A stretch of 64,000 nucleotides of DNA from JABDIY01 sp963803875 (GTDB lineage Bacteria; Actinomycetota; Acidimicrobiia; Acidimicrobiales; SZUA-35). This document shows, in pieces, positions 34,903 through 43,276 of the stretch. Position 1 is the first letter of the stretch. Each line of letters starts with the position of its first letter. Below the pieces are notes generated by a model. It saw only the letters and a list, made by a program, of their open reading frames with translations, did not search any database and was not told where the DNA came from. The stretch is taken from assembly GCA_963803875.1 (NCBI GenBank), contig CAWDOA010000016.1, positions 434,001 through 498,000 of the forward strand, in the 5' to 3' direction. The position numbers and the translations under genes were made by a program.

Positions 34903-36179
34903 CGGAGTGTGCCGGTGGCTTCCTTCAACGCCTCGATTACTTCGGCATCGTTGTGGGGATCGACGGTCCGAATGTCACAGATTGTCATTCCCTCCTGAAC
35001 CCGAGCGATCACGGGAACATCGCGATTGCGCAGGTGACTCGCGATGTTGTCGGCGCACCGCACTCCGGCGCTGGGGATCGTGCGGCCCGGCAGCGTCCCG
35101 CCTCCTGGCACGGAGTCGGTGAGTGACAGCTCCACCGAATCCGAATCTACTGAAGCGACCATCGCCTCCGCCCTTGAGATCAGCGTTTCGACCGGGGTTG
35201 TTGCCATTCTCCAGAACGGGATGGCCTCGCCATCCCGGCGCAGATAGCTGAGCAGCGTTTGCTGTAGAGCCTCGAGAACGAGGCCGCCGGGTCGCAGCGC
35301 ACGGGCCAACGGGTGTTTACTGCAGGCAGCAACCAGGTCGGCCCTACCGGCGATGATTCCGGCCTGCGGTCCACCCATCAACTTGTCCCCGCTGAAGATC
35401 ACCACGTCAGCGCCCGCTTCCAAGGTCTGACGGGCGGCTGGTTCGTCGTTCAGCCATGCGGGTGGCGGACCGTCGAGCCACGGACAGGCTGCGTCGAGCA
35501 AACCCGACCCGATATCGGCTACCACCGGAACACCGAGTGTGGCGAGTTCGTGGACCCCTGTTTGCTCGGAGAAGCCGGTTATCTCGTAGTTGGACTGATG
35601 GACGCTGAGGACAAGGGCGATGTCCGCTACCGAGAAGGCCCGCTCGAAATCGACGACTCGAGTGCGGTTTGTTGTACCTACTTCCACCAGCTGGGCTCCC
35701 GACTGGCGCATGACATCGGGCACCCGGAACGCGCCGCCTATCTCCACCAGCTCCCCTCGACTCACCGCTGCGCCGCGCCCGCGCGCCAATGCAGCGAGCA
35801 CCAACATCAGTGCCGATGCGCAGTTGTTCACGACCATGGCGGCCTCCGCACCACAGGCCAAGGCCGCGGACGTACCGACCGCCTTCTGACGCGAACCTCG
35901 CTCGCCTGTGGCCAGGTCGAGTTCAACGTTGGCATAGCTGGCTGGAGAAGTGATGTGAATCGGCGCTCGCCCGAGATTGGTGTGCAGTAACGTGCCCGTC
36001 GCATTGATGACCGGCATCAGGAGCTGGCGAGCCCGAGCTCGAGCCATCGTTGGCGCTTCGCTCACACGGTCTTCAGCAATCGCCTGCCGCGCCACCTGCA
36101 CACACACGAGGTGGGGAAGTCCCGACGATGCCAGCGACCTCGCCAGTCGATCGACCGATGGCGGGCGCTCCGTACTCAT
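34899..36179 (-). CDS. selA: L-seryl-tRNA(Sec) selenium transferase
   Basis: I start at ATG 36179, since TATCCT lies six bases upstream and the family N-terminus (RPPSVDRLARSLASSGLPHL) begins there. The product is 426 residues. SelA marks are NATGTLLHTNLGRAP, VVNNCASALMLVLAALA, GTTNRTRVVDFE, and the PLP-binding lysine in DVVIFSGDKLMGGPQAGII. It converts Ser-tRNA(Sec) to Sec-tRNA(Sec) with selenophosphate. selD, selC and any selenoprotein gene must be elsewhere in the genome. Confidence 0.95.
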   Translation of the reverse strand: MSTERPPSVDRLARSLASSGLPHLVCVQVARQAIAEDRVSEAPTMARARARQLLMPVINATGTLLHTNLGRAPIHITSPASYANVELDLATGERGSRQKAVGTSAALACGAEAAMVVNNCASALMLVLAALARGRGAAVSRGELVEIGGAFRVPDVMRQSGAQLVEVGTTNRTRVVDFERAFSVADIALVLSVHQSNYEITGFSEQTGVHELATLGVPVVADIGSGLLDAACPWLDGPPPAWLNDEPAARQTLEAGADVVIFSGDKLMGGPQAGIIAGRADLVAACSKHPLARALRPGGLVLEALQQTLLSYLRRDGEAIPFWRMATTPVETLISRAEAMVASVDSDSVELSLTDSVPGGGTLPGRTIPSAGVRCADNIASHLRNRDVPVIARVQEGMTICDIRTVDPHNDAEVIEALKEATGTLR

Positions 36180-36185
36180 TGTCTG

Positions 36186-36191
36186 AGGATA
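36186..36191 (-). promoter_or_regulatory. -10 element of selA-selB operon
   Basis: TATCCT on the minus strand, six bases before the selA ATG; leaderless layout. Confidence 0.5.
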
Positions 36192-36276
36192 CGCCCGAAG
36201 CGTACGTGGACCGGGATCAGCCACTTTGCGATCGCGGTCGCGTACCATCGCGTGGTTTTGGCGTTGCGAAGTCCGG

Positions 36277-36282
36277 TAGACT
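36277..36282 (+). promoter_or_regulatory. -10 element of fxsA-like gene
   Basis: TAGACT, eight bases before ATG 36291. Confidence 0.45.
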
Positions 36283-36290
36283 TGTGATGG

Positions 36291-36817
36291 ATGGGGAAGA
36301 AGCCAGGATCAGGAGTAGTCGGCGTGGCCGTACTGTTGTTACCAATTCTCGAGCTGGTCGCGTTGATCGTCGTGGGCGGGGCACTGGGAGCCTTCAGAAC
36401 GGTCGCGCTCTTCATCCTGTTGAGTGTCACCGGCCTCTACGTGTTCAAGGCGCGTCTTGCCCGGCTGGCCGCACTTTCAGTCGGTCAGATCGCCGATCTT
36501 GAAAAACACCCCGGATCATGGGCTCCGCCGTACTGGCGGTCCTGGGCGGGGCTCTCATGATTCTTCCCGGTTTCGTAACTGCGGTTGTAGGAATCGCGCT
36601 GCAGTTCTCGCCAGTGAGAGCAGTCCTCGCCCATCGTGTGACGTCCAAGTTCACCGCCACGGTAGGCACCGTCGGAAGTCGATTCGGAATGCAGGATCCC
36701 TTCGTCAGCTTCGGCTCCGAAGGTTTCGGCCCTCGATTCAACGATGTGATCGACACCGATCTTGTACCCGAGCCAACCGATCGCCCACCGTCCCCTTCAT
36801 CACCCGAGCTCAATTGA
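36291..36817 (+). CDS. fxsA: FxsA-family membrane protein, frameshifted
   Basis: The first part (VAVLLLPILELVALIVVGGALGAF, then FILLSVTGLYVFKARLA) and the second (AVLAVLGGALMILPGFVTAVVGIALQFSPVRAVL) together give the four-helix FxsA protein. The break is near 36510-36530, close to the GAAAAACACCCCGG runs. FxsA is a small inner-membrane protein linked to exclusion of phage T7 when overproduced in E. coli; its normal role is unknown. The C-terminal tail is hydrophilic and proline-rich. The next gene begins about 38 bases on. Confidence 0.8.
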
Positions 36818-36854
36818 GTTCCCGAGCCGCAGCAGCAAGCCTGAGGAGAATCAC

Positions 36855-37428
36855 GTGCCCGTGGAAGAACCAACACCGCCACCACCAATCATTCCGGGGG
36901 TCGCCCGTGCACTGAGCCCGTTGCTTCGCCGCATCGCCCATCAGGGACCCGATGGCGAGCCCGGTCTGAACACCTATCTCGTCGGTATCGATGAGATCGT
37001 CATCGTTGATCCGGGACCAGGCGATTCCGAACACCTCGATGTGATCTGTGGCTGTGGCGGCGACCGAATCCGGTGGATTGTCATGACCCAGACCACTGAG
37101 TACTACGCCGCTGGAGCGCTAGAGCTCAAAGAGAAGACCGGCGCCGAGCTGTGGGCTGCACCCGGATTCCCCGGCGCTGACAAAGAGATCGGTGACGGCG
37201 ACAAGATCGACGCAACCGAGTTCGTGATCAGGGTTGTATCGCTCGACGCCGATGGCAACTTACATCTACGTCCTCGAACAGGAGCGCTCCATCCTGGCCG
37301 GGGACCTGTTCGAGTCCGGTGTTCCGAGCGACATCCCCGCCCGAGTGAAGAAGGATCGGATCAAGACCATCGCTCCCGGACATGGTCAATTCATCGAGGA
37401 TGCGCGCCCGCTGGTGGCGGTGAAATAG
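36855..37428 (+). CDS. metallo-beta-lactamase-fold protein without metal ligands, frameshifted
   Basis: GTG 36855 follows GAGGAG at 36843-36848. The fold is clear from LNTYLVGIDEIVIVDPGPGD, the segment after WIVMTQ, VLEQERSILAGDLFESG and IAPGHGQFIEDA. Yet the HxHxDH motif reads TQTTEYYAAG, and the HTPGH motif is replaced by a short SLDADG segment. Only the aspartate of AGDL and the last histidine remain. One indel near 37250 joins the two parts (about 191 residues). It resembles LACTB2/RNase Z-like hydrolases turned pseudoenzyme. Confidence 0.72.
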
Positions 37429-37772
37429 ACCTCCCCTCGGCGCACCGCTGGTCTGTTGGGGGCTGGATCGAGAGCGAAACGTTCAGAAGTTCAACACGGA
37501 GTGCGGTTTCGCTGAGATATCCCTGAGAATCCAAAAGTGCAGCGGTCCGGCCCTCGTGGCCGATACTGTGCACGGAAAGTCGAACCTGCACGCTGGGGAT
37601 ATCACTCTGCGTGGCAGCAGTTCGCAAATCACACGACTCGTGACCTGAGAATCGCTCTCAGCGTTACCACTGGGCGTAACCAAATCGTCAGATGAAATGC
37701 CGCGACTTACGCGCCTAGGTTGCGTCTTATAGGAGTCGGCGATGTCCGTCGCAACAACCAAGGGAGATATTA
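37429..37772. other. intergenic region, 344 bases
   Basis: No convincing gene. Small dyads are present: GAGAATCGCTCTC (37647-37659) and GTTAC-N8-GTAAC (37663-37680). Two GATATC/GATATCC-type motifs lie near 37516 and 37599. The right end holds AAGGGAGAT, the ribosome site of the following channel-like gene. Long enough for a regulated leader, but nothing specific is recognised. Confidence 0.4.
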
Positions 37773-38467
37773 ATGCTTGCTGTGGAATTCCAACAGCCGA
37801 TCGAGGATGCGTTCAGCAAACTCTTCAGCTTCATACCGAATCTGATCGTGCTGATCCTGATTCTCGTCGTCGGGTACTTCGTTGCACGGTTCATCCGCCG
37901 CGCGATCGTCACCGTGCTCCGCAAGATCCGTTTCGACGACTACATCGACAAGGCCGGCATCGGCGGGCCGCTCGAATCGGCCGGTTTCGCCGACAGCGGC
38001 AAGTTCCTGGCGATGATCATCTACTACCTGATCATGCTGGTCGTCCTCCAGATCGCCCTGAGCGCCTTCGGCGACAACCCTGTCAGCGATGTGGTGAACG
38101 ATCTGATCGCGTTCATCCCCAAGGCCATCGTTGCCATCATCATCGTCATCGTCACCGGCCTCGATCGCCAACGCCGTCCGCAACATCCTTGCCCCGGCCG
38201 TTGCCGAACCAGGACTTCGGCGGCCTGATGACGACCGTTGCAGTGGCCGCCATCTGGGTGATCGGTGGCTTCGCCGCCCTCGATCAGCTCGAGTTCGCTG
38301 CGGACATCGTCGACCAGCTCTTCACCGCCATCATCGGCAGCATCAGCCTGATCCTCATCCTCAAGTTCGGAATCGGCGGCATCTGGGAAGCTCGCGATCG
38401 CTTCTGGCCAGCCGTCTATGACCGGGTGACAGGAACGGTCAGCGAGAAGTCCGGCCCTACCCACTAG
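37773..38467 (+). CDS. channel-like membrane protein (conserved TM helix / MscS-related), frameshifted
   Basis: Start ATG 37773 with AAGGGAG upstream. The sequence shows repeated helix units: PNLIVLILILVVGYFVARFIRRAIVTVLRKIRFDDYIDKAG and later DLIAFIPKAIVAIIIVIVTG, typical of the conserved TM-helix family related to MscS. Breaks near 38158 and 38205 interrupt it; the C-terminal segment (WVIGGFAALDQLEFAADIV and onward) is recovered in another frame. It ends before a strong terminator. It probably gates solutes or ions under osmotic change; function is inferred. Confidence 0.78.
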
Positions 38468-38494
38468 AGAATCCTGGATAGTTCGCGACTAACT

Positions 38495-38531
38495 CCGGTC
38501 CCCATGCGTCAGGTTTGGTGCATGGGGCCGG
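38495..38531 (+). other. hairpin, stem CCGG-CCCCATGC/GCATGGGG-CCGG
   Basis: Two paired blocks (38495-38498 with 38528-38531; 38500-38507 with 38520-38527) separated by single bulges and a 12-base loop. No T-run follows. It precedes the terminator and may protect the 3' end or act as a small RNA element. Confidence 0.55.
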
Positions 38532-38551
38532 TGGGCGATCCGGCCTCGTAA

Positions 38552-38592
38552 GAAGGGAGTCAGGCTTGGGGCCTGGCTCCCTTCGTCTTTTT
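38552..38592 (+). terminator. intrinsic terminator after channel-like gene
   Basis: GAAGGGAG (38552-38559) pairs with CTCCCTTC (38577-38584), with inner CAGGC/GCCTG and one mismatch, followed by GTCTTTTT. This is the strongest Rho-independent terminator seen in the window. Confidence 0.85.
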
Positions 38593-38643
38593 CCTGGCTC
38601 CTGTCCGGCACATTGACTCTGCGTTACCCAGCACCTGCGGAAG

Positions 38644-38649
38644 TAGGGT
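38644..38649 (+). promoter_or_regulatory. -10 element of ECF sigma operon
   Basis: TAGGGT, eight bases before ATG 38658; leaderless layout. Confidence 0.4.
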
Positions 38650-38657
38650 CGAGAGCG

Positions 38658-39281
38658 ATGATGTTGGTATTCACGGCACCCCGCCGCCATCGAGGGCTGT
38701 TGATCGCCTGGGCCATCGAAACCGCGAAGCGGGCCGCTGAGACGGTGCGCACCGCCACCGAATCGGCGGCAGAGTCCCCGAATCCCGATGACCTGTCCGC
38801 CCTTGTACTCGAACACGGCGATTCGATCTATCGTGTGGCGCTGTCGGTGGTGCGCAATCCGGCCATCGCCGAAGACATCGCTCAGGACACGCTGGTGAAG
38901 GCGTGGCTGGCGCTTCCGACATTCAGAGGTGAATCGTCCGCTCAAGTCGTGGGTGCTGCGAATCGCCCGAAACACTGCCATCTCAACCATTCGGGCGAAT
39001 CGAATGGTCGTCATGGACCCATTCACAATGCCCGAAGGGGAACCGCCCCGCGATGGTCTGGTGGAGCAGAAGGTCGAGAATCGCGAGGCGATGCAGGATT
39101 TCGTCATTGCCCTTGGTGAGTTGGACGACCTATCTCGCTCGGTTGTTGTCTTCGCGAGATTGAAGGCCTGGCCTACGACGAGATAGCCGAGGTGCTGGAC
39201 GTGCCACTTTCTACAGTGAAAACGCGACTCATGAGGGCACGCAAACGTCTTGGTTCTGCACTAGAGGAGTGGGCTCCATGA
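38658..39281 (+). CDS. ECF-type RNA polymerase sigma factor, frameshifted
   Basis: The N-terminal part leads into region 2: LVLEHGDSIYRVALSVVRNPAIAEDIAQDTLVKAW. After a break near 38935 come LKSWVLRIARNTAISTIRANR and an acidic linker. After a second break near 39160 comes region 4, GLAYDEIAEVLDVPLSTVKTRLMRARKRL. The two indels compensate, leaving a locus length divisible by three. The stop overlaps the anti-sigma start by three bases. It should direct a stress regulon, probably including its own operon. Confidence 0.87.
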
Positions 39282-39628
39282 GATTCCGCCACCCATCCAA
39301 GGACCAACTGAGGAAATGGCTGACCGGCGCGAACGGGGACGACCCCAACCTCGATGCCCACATCGACGACTGTGACCGCTGCTCGTCGGTCATCGAAGCT
39401 CTGGCCGAATCGAGTGCCAGCGAACCCCTGGCGGCGGCGCTCGCTCAGGTGCTGGTGGCTCCCGAGGGTCTTCCAGTCCGGCTCGAGGCCCAGGTCAGTG
39501 AACGCCTGTCCGGGCGCGAACTCATAGGCCTCATGGCAGAATTGCTCGGAGCCGGTGTTGAGACCAGCCGCCTATTGATCGTCGATCCGCCTCCCCGTGA
39601 GGCCACAGCAACCCAAGGAAACCCATGA
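39278..39628 (+). CDS. zinc-binding (ZAS) anti-sigma factor
   Basis: The 116-residue product starts at ATG 39278 overlapping the sigma stop. NLDAHIDDCDRCSSVIEAL contains the H-x3-C-x2-C zinc motif of ZAS anti-sigma factors, which bind and silence a cognate ECF sigma. There is no membrane helix, so it is cytoplasmic and may sense redox or a ligand. It overlaps the following MscS-like gene by four bases. Confidence 0.82.
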   Translation: MRFRHPSKDQLRKWLTGANGDDPNLDAHIDDCDRCSSVIEALAESSASEPLAAALAQVLVAPEGLPVRLEAQVSERLSGRELIGLMAELLGAGVETSRLLIVDPPPREATATQGNP

Positions 39629-40359
39629 CCCTTCTCGACTGGATACTCGTCGGAAGCTTCCTGGTCGGGGGCATCCTCCTGGGCAACATCCTTGGGCGAA
39701 TCACCCATCACTACCTCTCAGGCGAAGGCCAGCCCGAGCCGATCCGCGACGCAGCCAAACCGCTGAGCAGCCTCGTGATGTACGGGTTTGTGATCGCCGG
39801 GCTCATGGCCGCATTGGGCATCGTGCAGCCCGACGCACTCGCAGAGATTCCCAAGGACCTCATCGCATTCCTTCCACGGGTGCTGTCGGCCGCGATCATC
39901 GTTATCGGGGCCAACGTCGTCACGTCGTTCGTGCAGGCGGCATTGAGGCCGATGTTGGGTCGCTCCAACGCACGGGTTCAACGGCAGGCCAACCTGGCGG
40001 TCAAGGTGCTGATCGTTGGTATGGCCACGGTTCTCGCAGTCACCCAGATAGGGATTGACACGACGATTGTCAACATCGTTCTGGGAGCCTTGTTCTTTGG
40101 CCTGGCGGCCAGCATGACGCTGTTGGTAGGTCTGGGCGGTCAAGCAGTCGCCAAGGAAGTTGCTTCCAGTCGGGCGGTTCGTCGCCTTGTGAGCGAAGGC
40201 GATCAGGTATCGGTCGGATCGATTACGGGAACGGTGGTCGCCGTCCGACCCACGGCGGTCGAGATCCTCGATGTATCCGGGGCCATCACTCTCATACCCT
40301 CCAGTCGGTTTGTCGGCGAACCCCTGACCGTCACTCGAAGTGGATCGAACCCGAGCTGA
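39625..40359 (+). CDS. small mechanosensitive-channel family protein
   Basis: The 244-residue protein begins with a helix (DWILVGSFLVGGILLGNILG), followed by repeated TM units such as DLIAFLPRVLSAAIIVIGANVV and a glycine-rich pore-like helix FFGLAASMTLLVGLGGQAVAKEVAS. It ends with a beta domain (LVSEGDQVSVGSITGTVVAVRPTAVEI) matching the MscS middle domain. It shares the DLIAF-P-x-LSAAIIVI pattern with the channel-like protein at 37773. Co-transcribed with the sigma/anti-sigma pair, pointing to osmotic or envelope stress. Confidence 0.85.
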   Translation: MTLLDWILVGSFLVGGILLGNILGRITHHYLSGEGQPEPIRDAAKPLSSLVMYGFVIAGLMAALGIVQPDALAEIPKDLIAFLPRVLSAAIIVIGANVVTSFVQAALRPMLGRSNARVQRQANLAVKVLIVGMATVLAVTQIGIDTTIVNIVLGALFFGLAASMTLLVGLGGQAVAKEVASSRAVRRLVSEGDQVSVGSITGTVVAVRPTAVEILDVSGAITLIPSSRFVGEPLTVTRSGSNPS

Positions 40360-40362
40360 GGA

Positions 40363-41536
40363 TCATTCCGCATCGAGGGCGGCCTCAACTGCGGCGAGCA
40401 TTCTGGCGGTACAACTCGCCATGCTCACGGGAGGCACCAAGTTGGAAATGATCTCCTTTGCGATGGCGTGGAATTCAGCTGACCCGGGACCGTCCCCTAG
40501 TGCGACGGGGACACCATCGTCACCGCCGGTCGAAACAGCAGGTTCTATGGGGATTTGGCCCACGAGGGGAACGTTGGCCATCGCCGCCAAGGCTTGGCCC
40601 CCGCCCGAGCCGAACAATGCGTGCTCAGAGCCGTCGGGTGCGGTGAACGAACTCATGTTCTCGATTACACCGACAACCCGAAGGTGCGATTTGCGAGCCA
40701 TCGAAACGGCGCGGGCCGCCACTTTCTGCGCGCCCTTGGCCGGGGTTGTGACGATGAGCATCTCGGCCCGCGGCAACATTCTCGCCAGACCCATCGCAAC
40801 ATCGCCGGTGCCGGGTGGCATGTCGATTACCACGTAATCGAGATCATGGGCCCAGCTCACATCTTCAAGGAAGTGCTGGACCGCGCGGTTGAGCATCAGC
40901 CCCCTCCATAGAAGAGCGGACTCTTCGTCTTCTACCAGGAAACCCATCGAGACCACATCGAGCCTGCCGGTTCCCACTTCGAGGCTGAGCGGGGTGATCT
41001 TGGCCGAGCCGCTGTCGGCTTTCTGGGCATTGAGGCGCCCGTCCAAGCCCAACATCCGAGGGATCGAAAAGCCCCATATGTCGGCGTCGATGATGCCTAC
41101 ATTCATGCCCTGTTTGGCGAGTGCTGCAGCAAGGTTGGTGGTGACCGACGACTTGCCCACTCCACCTTTGCCCGACGCCACTGCGATGACTTTGGTGCTT
41201 GCTGGAATAGCAGTTTCTTCGGCCCGCTCACTGGCCTTCAGGCGGGCGATGGACATCGTTTCGGCCTTCTCGTCATCGTTCAGCTCAGTCCACTGAATGG
41301 TGACATCGGTTACGCCGTCCATGTCATTGATTCGACCCTTGGTTTCGGACTGAATGTGGGCTCGTAGCGGGCAGCCCGCGGTCGGTGAGGGCAATCGTGA
41401 CGTCAACAACTCCAAGATCGTCGATGGTGACTCCCTTGGTCATCCCCAGCGTCACGATGTCGGCGCCGAGTTCAGGGTCCATCACCGTCCCTAGAACCCC
41501 GGTGATGTCTTCGACGGTTGGACGATTGTTCGCCAT
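40363..41536 (-). CDS. mrp: Mrp/NBP35-type Fe-S carrier ATPase, frameshifted
   Basis: From ATG 41536 an N-terminal MIP18-like (DUF59) domain (VMDPELGADIVTLGMTKGV) is read. A break near 41385 then leads into the ATPase: VIAVASGKGGVGKSSVTTNLAAALA, IIDADIWGFSIPRMLG, YVVIDMPPGTGDVAMG. The CxxC near the C-terminus reads SMASCTARM, with only one cysteine. Mrp/ApbC proteins transfer Fe-S clusters. TAGTAT five bases upstream suggests a leaderless mRNA. It is divergent from an A-type carrier gene, in keeping with Fe-S biogenesis. Confidence 0.9.
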
Positions 41537-41541
41537 ACCCA

Positions 41542-41547
41542 ATACTA
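41542..41547 (-). promoter_or_regulatory. -10 element of mrp
   Basis: TAGTAT on the minus strand, five bases before ATG 41536. Confidence 0.5.
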
Positions 41548-41628
41548 CGACAGCCGGCTGTTTTCCTGCCCACCCGGCAACCGGGTGCGAACAGGGTCAC
41601 CCGATGGTCAGCGAACGTGCATTTCCGG

Positions 41629-41634
41629 TAGAAT
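41629..41634 (+). promoter_or_regulatory. -10 element of A-type carrier gene
   Basis: TAGAAT, about 50 bases before GTG 41685, giving a conventional leader with GGAGGT ribosome site. Confidence 0.45.
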
Positions 41635-41684
41635 TGAATCTCGTACGTCAAGTGGTGGCGTGCCAAGACCCTTTGGAGGTTGAT

Positions 41685-42011
41685 GTGATCACACTTACCG
41701 ACAGCGCCACGTCGAAGGTCGCAGAGCTGCTGAAGGACGAAAACGACGAAGCTCTCGCCCTGCGCGTCGCGGTGCGGCCCGGCGGCTGCTCGGGCTTCAG
41801 CTACGAGATGTTCTTCGACGCCGAGACCGATACCGAGGTGGACCAAGTAGCCAACTATGGCGAAAGCGTGCGGGTGGTCGTGGACGCAACCAGTGCCTCA
41901 CTTCTCACCGGTGCCACGCTCGACTACAAAGACGGTCTCCAACAGACCGGATTCAGTATCGACAATCCCAACGCTCAACGAACCTGCGGCTGCGGCCAGA
42001 GCTTCAGCTGA
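41685..42011 (+). CDS. A-type iron-sulfur carrier (ErpA/IscA-like)
   Basis: GTG 41685 is preceded by GGAGGT. The 108-residue product has VAVRPGGCSGFSYEMFFD and the terminal TCGCGQSFS, giving the three conserved cysteines (C...CxC). It receives and passes Fe-S clusters to apoproteins. It is divergent from mrp. A longer open frame upstream to 41385 is non-coding shadow. Whether it is ErpA, IscA or SufA cannot be told. Confidence 0.93.
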   Translation: MITLTDSATSKVAELLKDENDEALALRVAVRPGGCSGFSYEMFFDAETDTEVDQVANYGESVRVVVDATSASLLTGATLDYKDGLQQTGFSIDNPNAQRTCGCGQSFS

Positions 42012-42326
42012 TCCTCGCCTGCAGCGGGCCCGTTGCCACGGAGGTTCCGTTGTCGTCACTCGTTCCTCCGGGCCCACGTTCTCAGCTCGCTGACGCTCGC
42101 TTCGTGGTCCCTGCAGAACTCGACTCGCACCGGCGGGCGTAGCGGCCGTGACGAGTGAGTCCTCACGGAGTGGTGAGGGCGTTGCTGTGTGGAACCGTCA
42201 GTGAACCGAGCGGTTAGTGTCGCGCTCGGAGGCTCGGCCTCCGTGGCCAAGAACGGCCCCCGGAGGGACAGCACAGGGCTTGCCTGATGAGGCGCAATCG
42301 GTCTACCCAAAGGCATTCGCAGTCCA
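42012..42326. other. 315-base region without clear gene, rich in hairpins
   Basis: GC-rich intergenic region. Stems visible by eye: CCTCAC-N6-GTGAGG (42161-42178), GGAGGC-TCG-GCCTCC (42228-42242), and a long-range GGGCCC...CGGAGG with CCTCCGGGCCC (42026-42075). A minus-strand frame (42056-42316) has poor composition and no ribosome site. It may be a structured RNA, but I recognise no signature of RNase P RNA, tmRNA, SRP RNA or 6S RNA. Confidence 0.35.
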
Positions 42327-43268
42327 CTACAACTTCTGGAGGGCTTCCCGCAGTTCGGTGTTGTCGTAGACGTTGTCGATGCGATCCACGATCGTTCTGT
42401 CCGGTCGAAGGAGGAACAACGTAGGTTCGAACGGCAGTGCCAGGTCGATCACCGTTGGCGATCTCAGAACCCGTTCGTCGAGGAAGTTGCCGTCGGCCTC
42501 GTTGGGGTTCTGATACACCTCGGCGTGGAGAAACTCGATGGTGGGGAACTCGGGGCGGAGTTCAAGCATCACATCGAGTACCGGGCCGCAGTATGCGGTT
42601 TCGCAGAACGCGGGCGTAGCGATGAGGAGAGCCAGCGGTCGTCCGGTGTTCAGCGCCTCCTCGATCGTCTTGTCGTGCAGCGGACACGGATCGCCGAACT
42701 GGGTGCAGATGGGATCCATGTCCATGGCATTGTCGAAGGTCGGGAAGCGCAGTTCGGGCAGCTTCTCCCCGGGGAGGGGAACGATCACGTCGTCCCGATC
42801 GAACACCTGGAACGGGAGGCGAGCCGCCTTGCCGTCGAAGGACAGTTCGAGATCGTAGATTCCCGGGTCGTCCAAGGTTGCCCGAACGGCAAAGTATCGA
42901 AGGAGGTCGGCGTGTTCGTGGGGCTGTGCCTCATTTCCCTGCGGATGGTCGTGGGCAACGATTCGGGCTGGTACCTCATCGTCGAACACGACCTGCTCAC
43001 CGCGGCGGATGACCGCTCGAAAGTTGGTCGTGTCCTCGTTGAGCGGGATGCCTTGGTCGATCAAACCGAAAGGAATTCGCTGCTCGATTCCGGCAGCCAG
43101 AACAAACGATGGGAAGAAGAGCGATTGGAGCTGGGGAGGAAGAGTGTCCTCGTCGTTGGAACAGCCGGTCAAACCGAACCCAGCCGCCACCACCGTCGCC
43201 GAACCTGCCACGAGGAACTGACGGCGCGTTGTCGAGGAGAATCGCCCTGGGATGCAGTCTTGGGTCAT
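42327..43268 (-). CDS. Tat-exported lipoprotein with thioredoxin-like domain
   Basis: The start is ATG 43268 (TACGTT eight bases upstream); the 313-residue protein begins with STTRRQFLVAGSATVVAAG (twin-arginine motif) and a lipobox LTGCS. A middle region of beta-rich type has a HDHPQGNEAQPHEHAD histidine cluster, and DLELSFDGKAARLPF. The C-terminal part reads like a thioredoxin fold (LALLIATPAFCETAYCGPVLDVMLEL) with two cysteines four residues apart (C-x4-C) instead of CxxC. It is probably anchored outside the membrane. The histidine cluster suggests metal binding. Function unknown. Confidence 0.78.
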   Translation of the reverse strand: MTQDCIPGRFSSTTRRQFLVAGSATVVAAGFGLTGCSNDEDTLPPQLQSLFFPSFVLAAGIEQRIPFGLIDQGIPLNEDTTNFRAVIRRGEQVVFDDEVPARIVAHDHPQGNEAQPHEHADLLRYFAVRATLDDPGIYDLELSFDGKAARLPFQVFDRDDVIVPLPGEKLPELRFPTFDNAMDMDPICTQFGDPCPLHDKTIEEALNTGRPLALLIATPAFCETAYCGPVLDVMLELRPEFPTIEFLHAEVYQNPNEADGNFLDERVLRSPTVIDLALPFEPTLFLLRPDRTIVDRIDNVYDNTELREALQKL

Positions 43269-43276
43269 CACCAATG

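Noticed and set aside
42056..42316. 86-codon minus-strand frame in the 42 kb gap
   Set aside because: No ribosome site or -10, low-complexity composition, and it runs through several hairpins.
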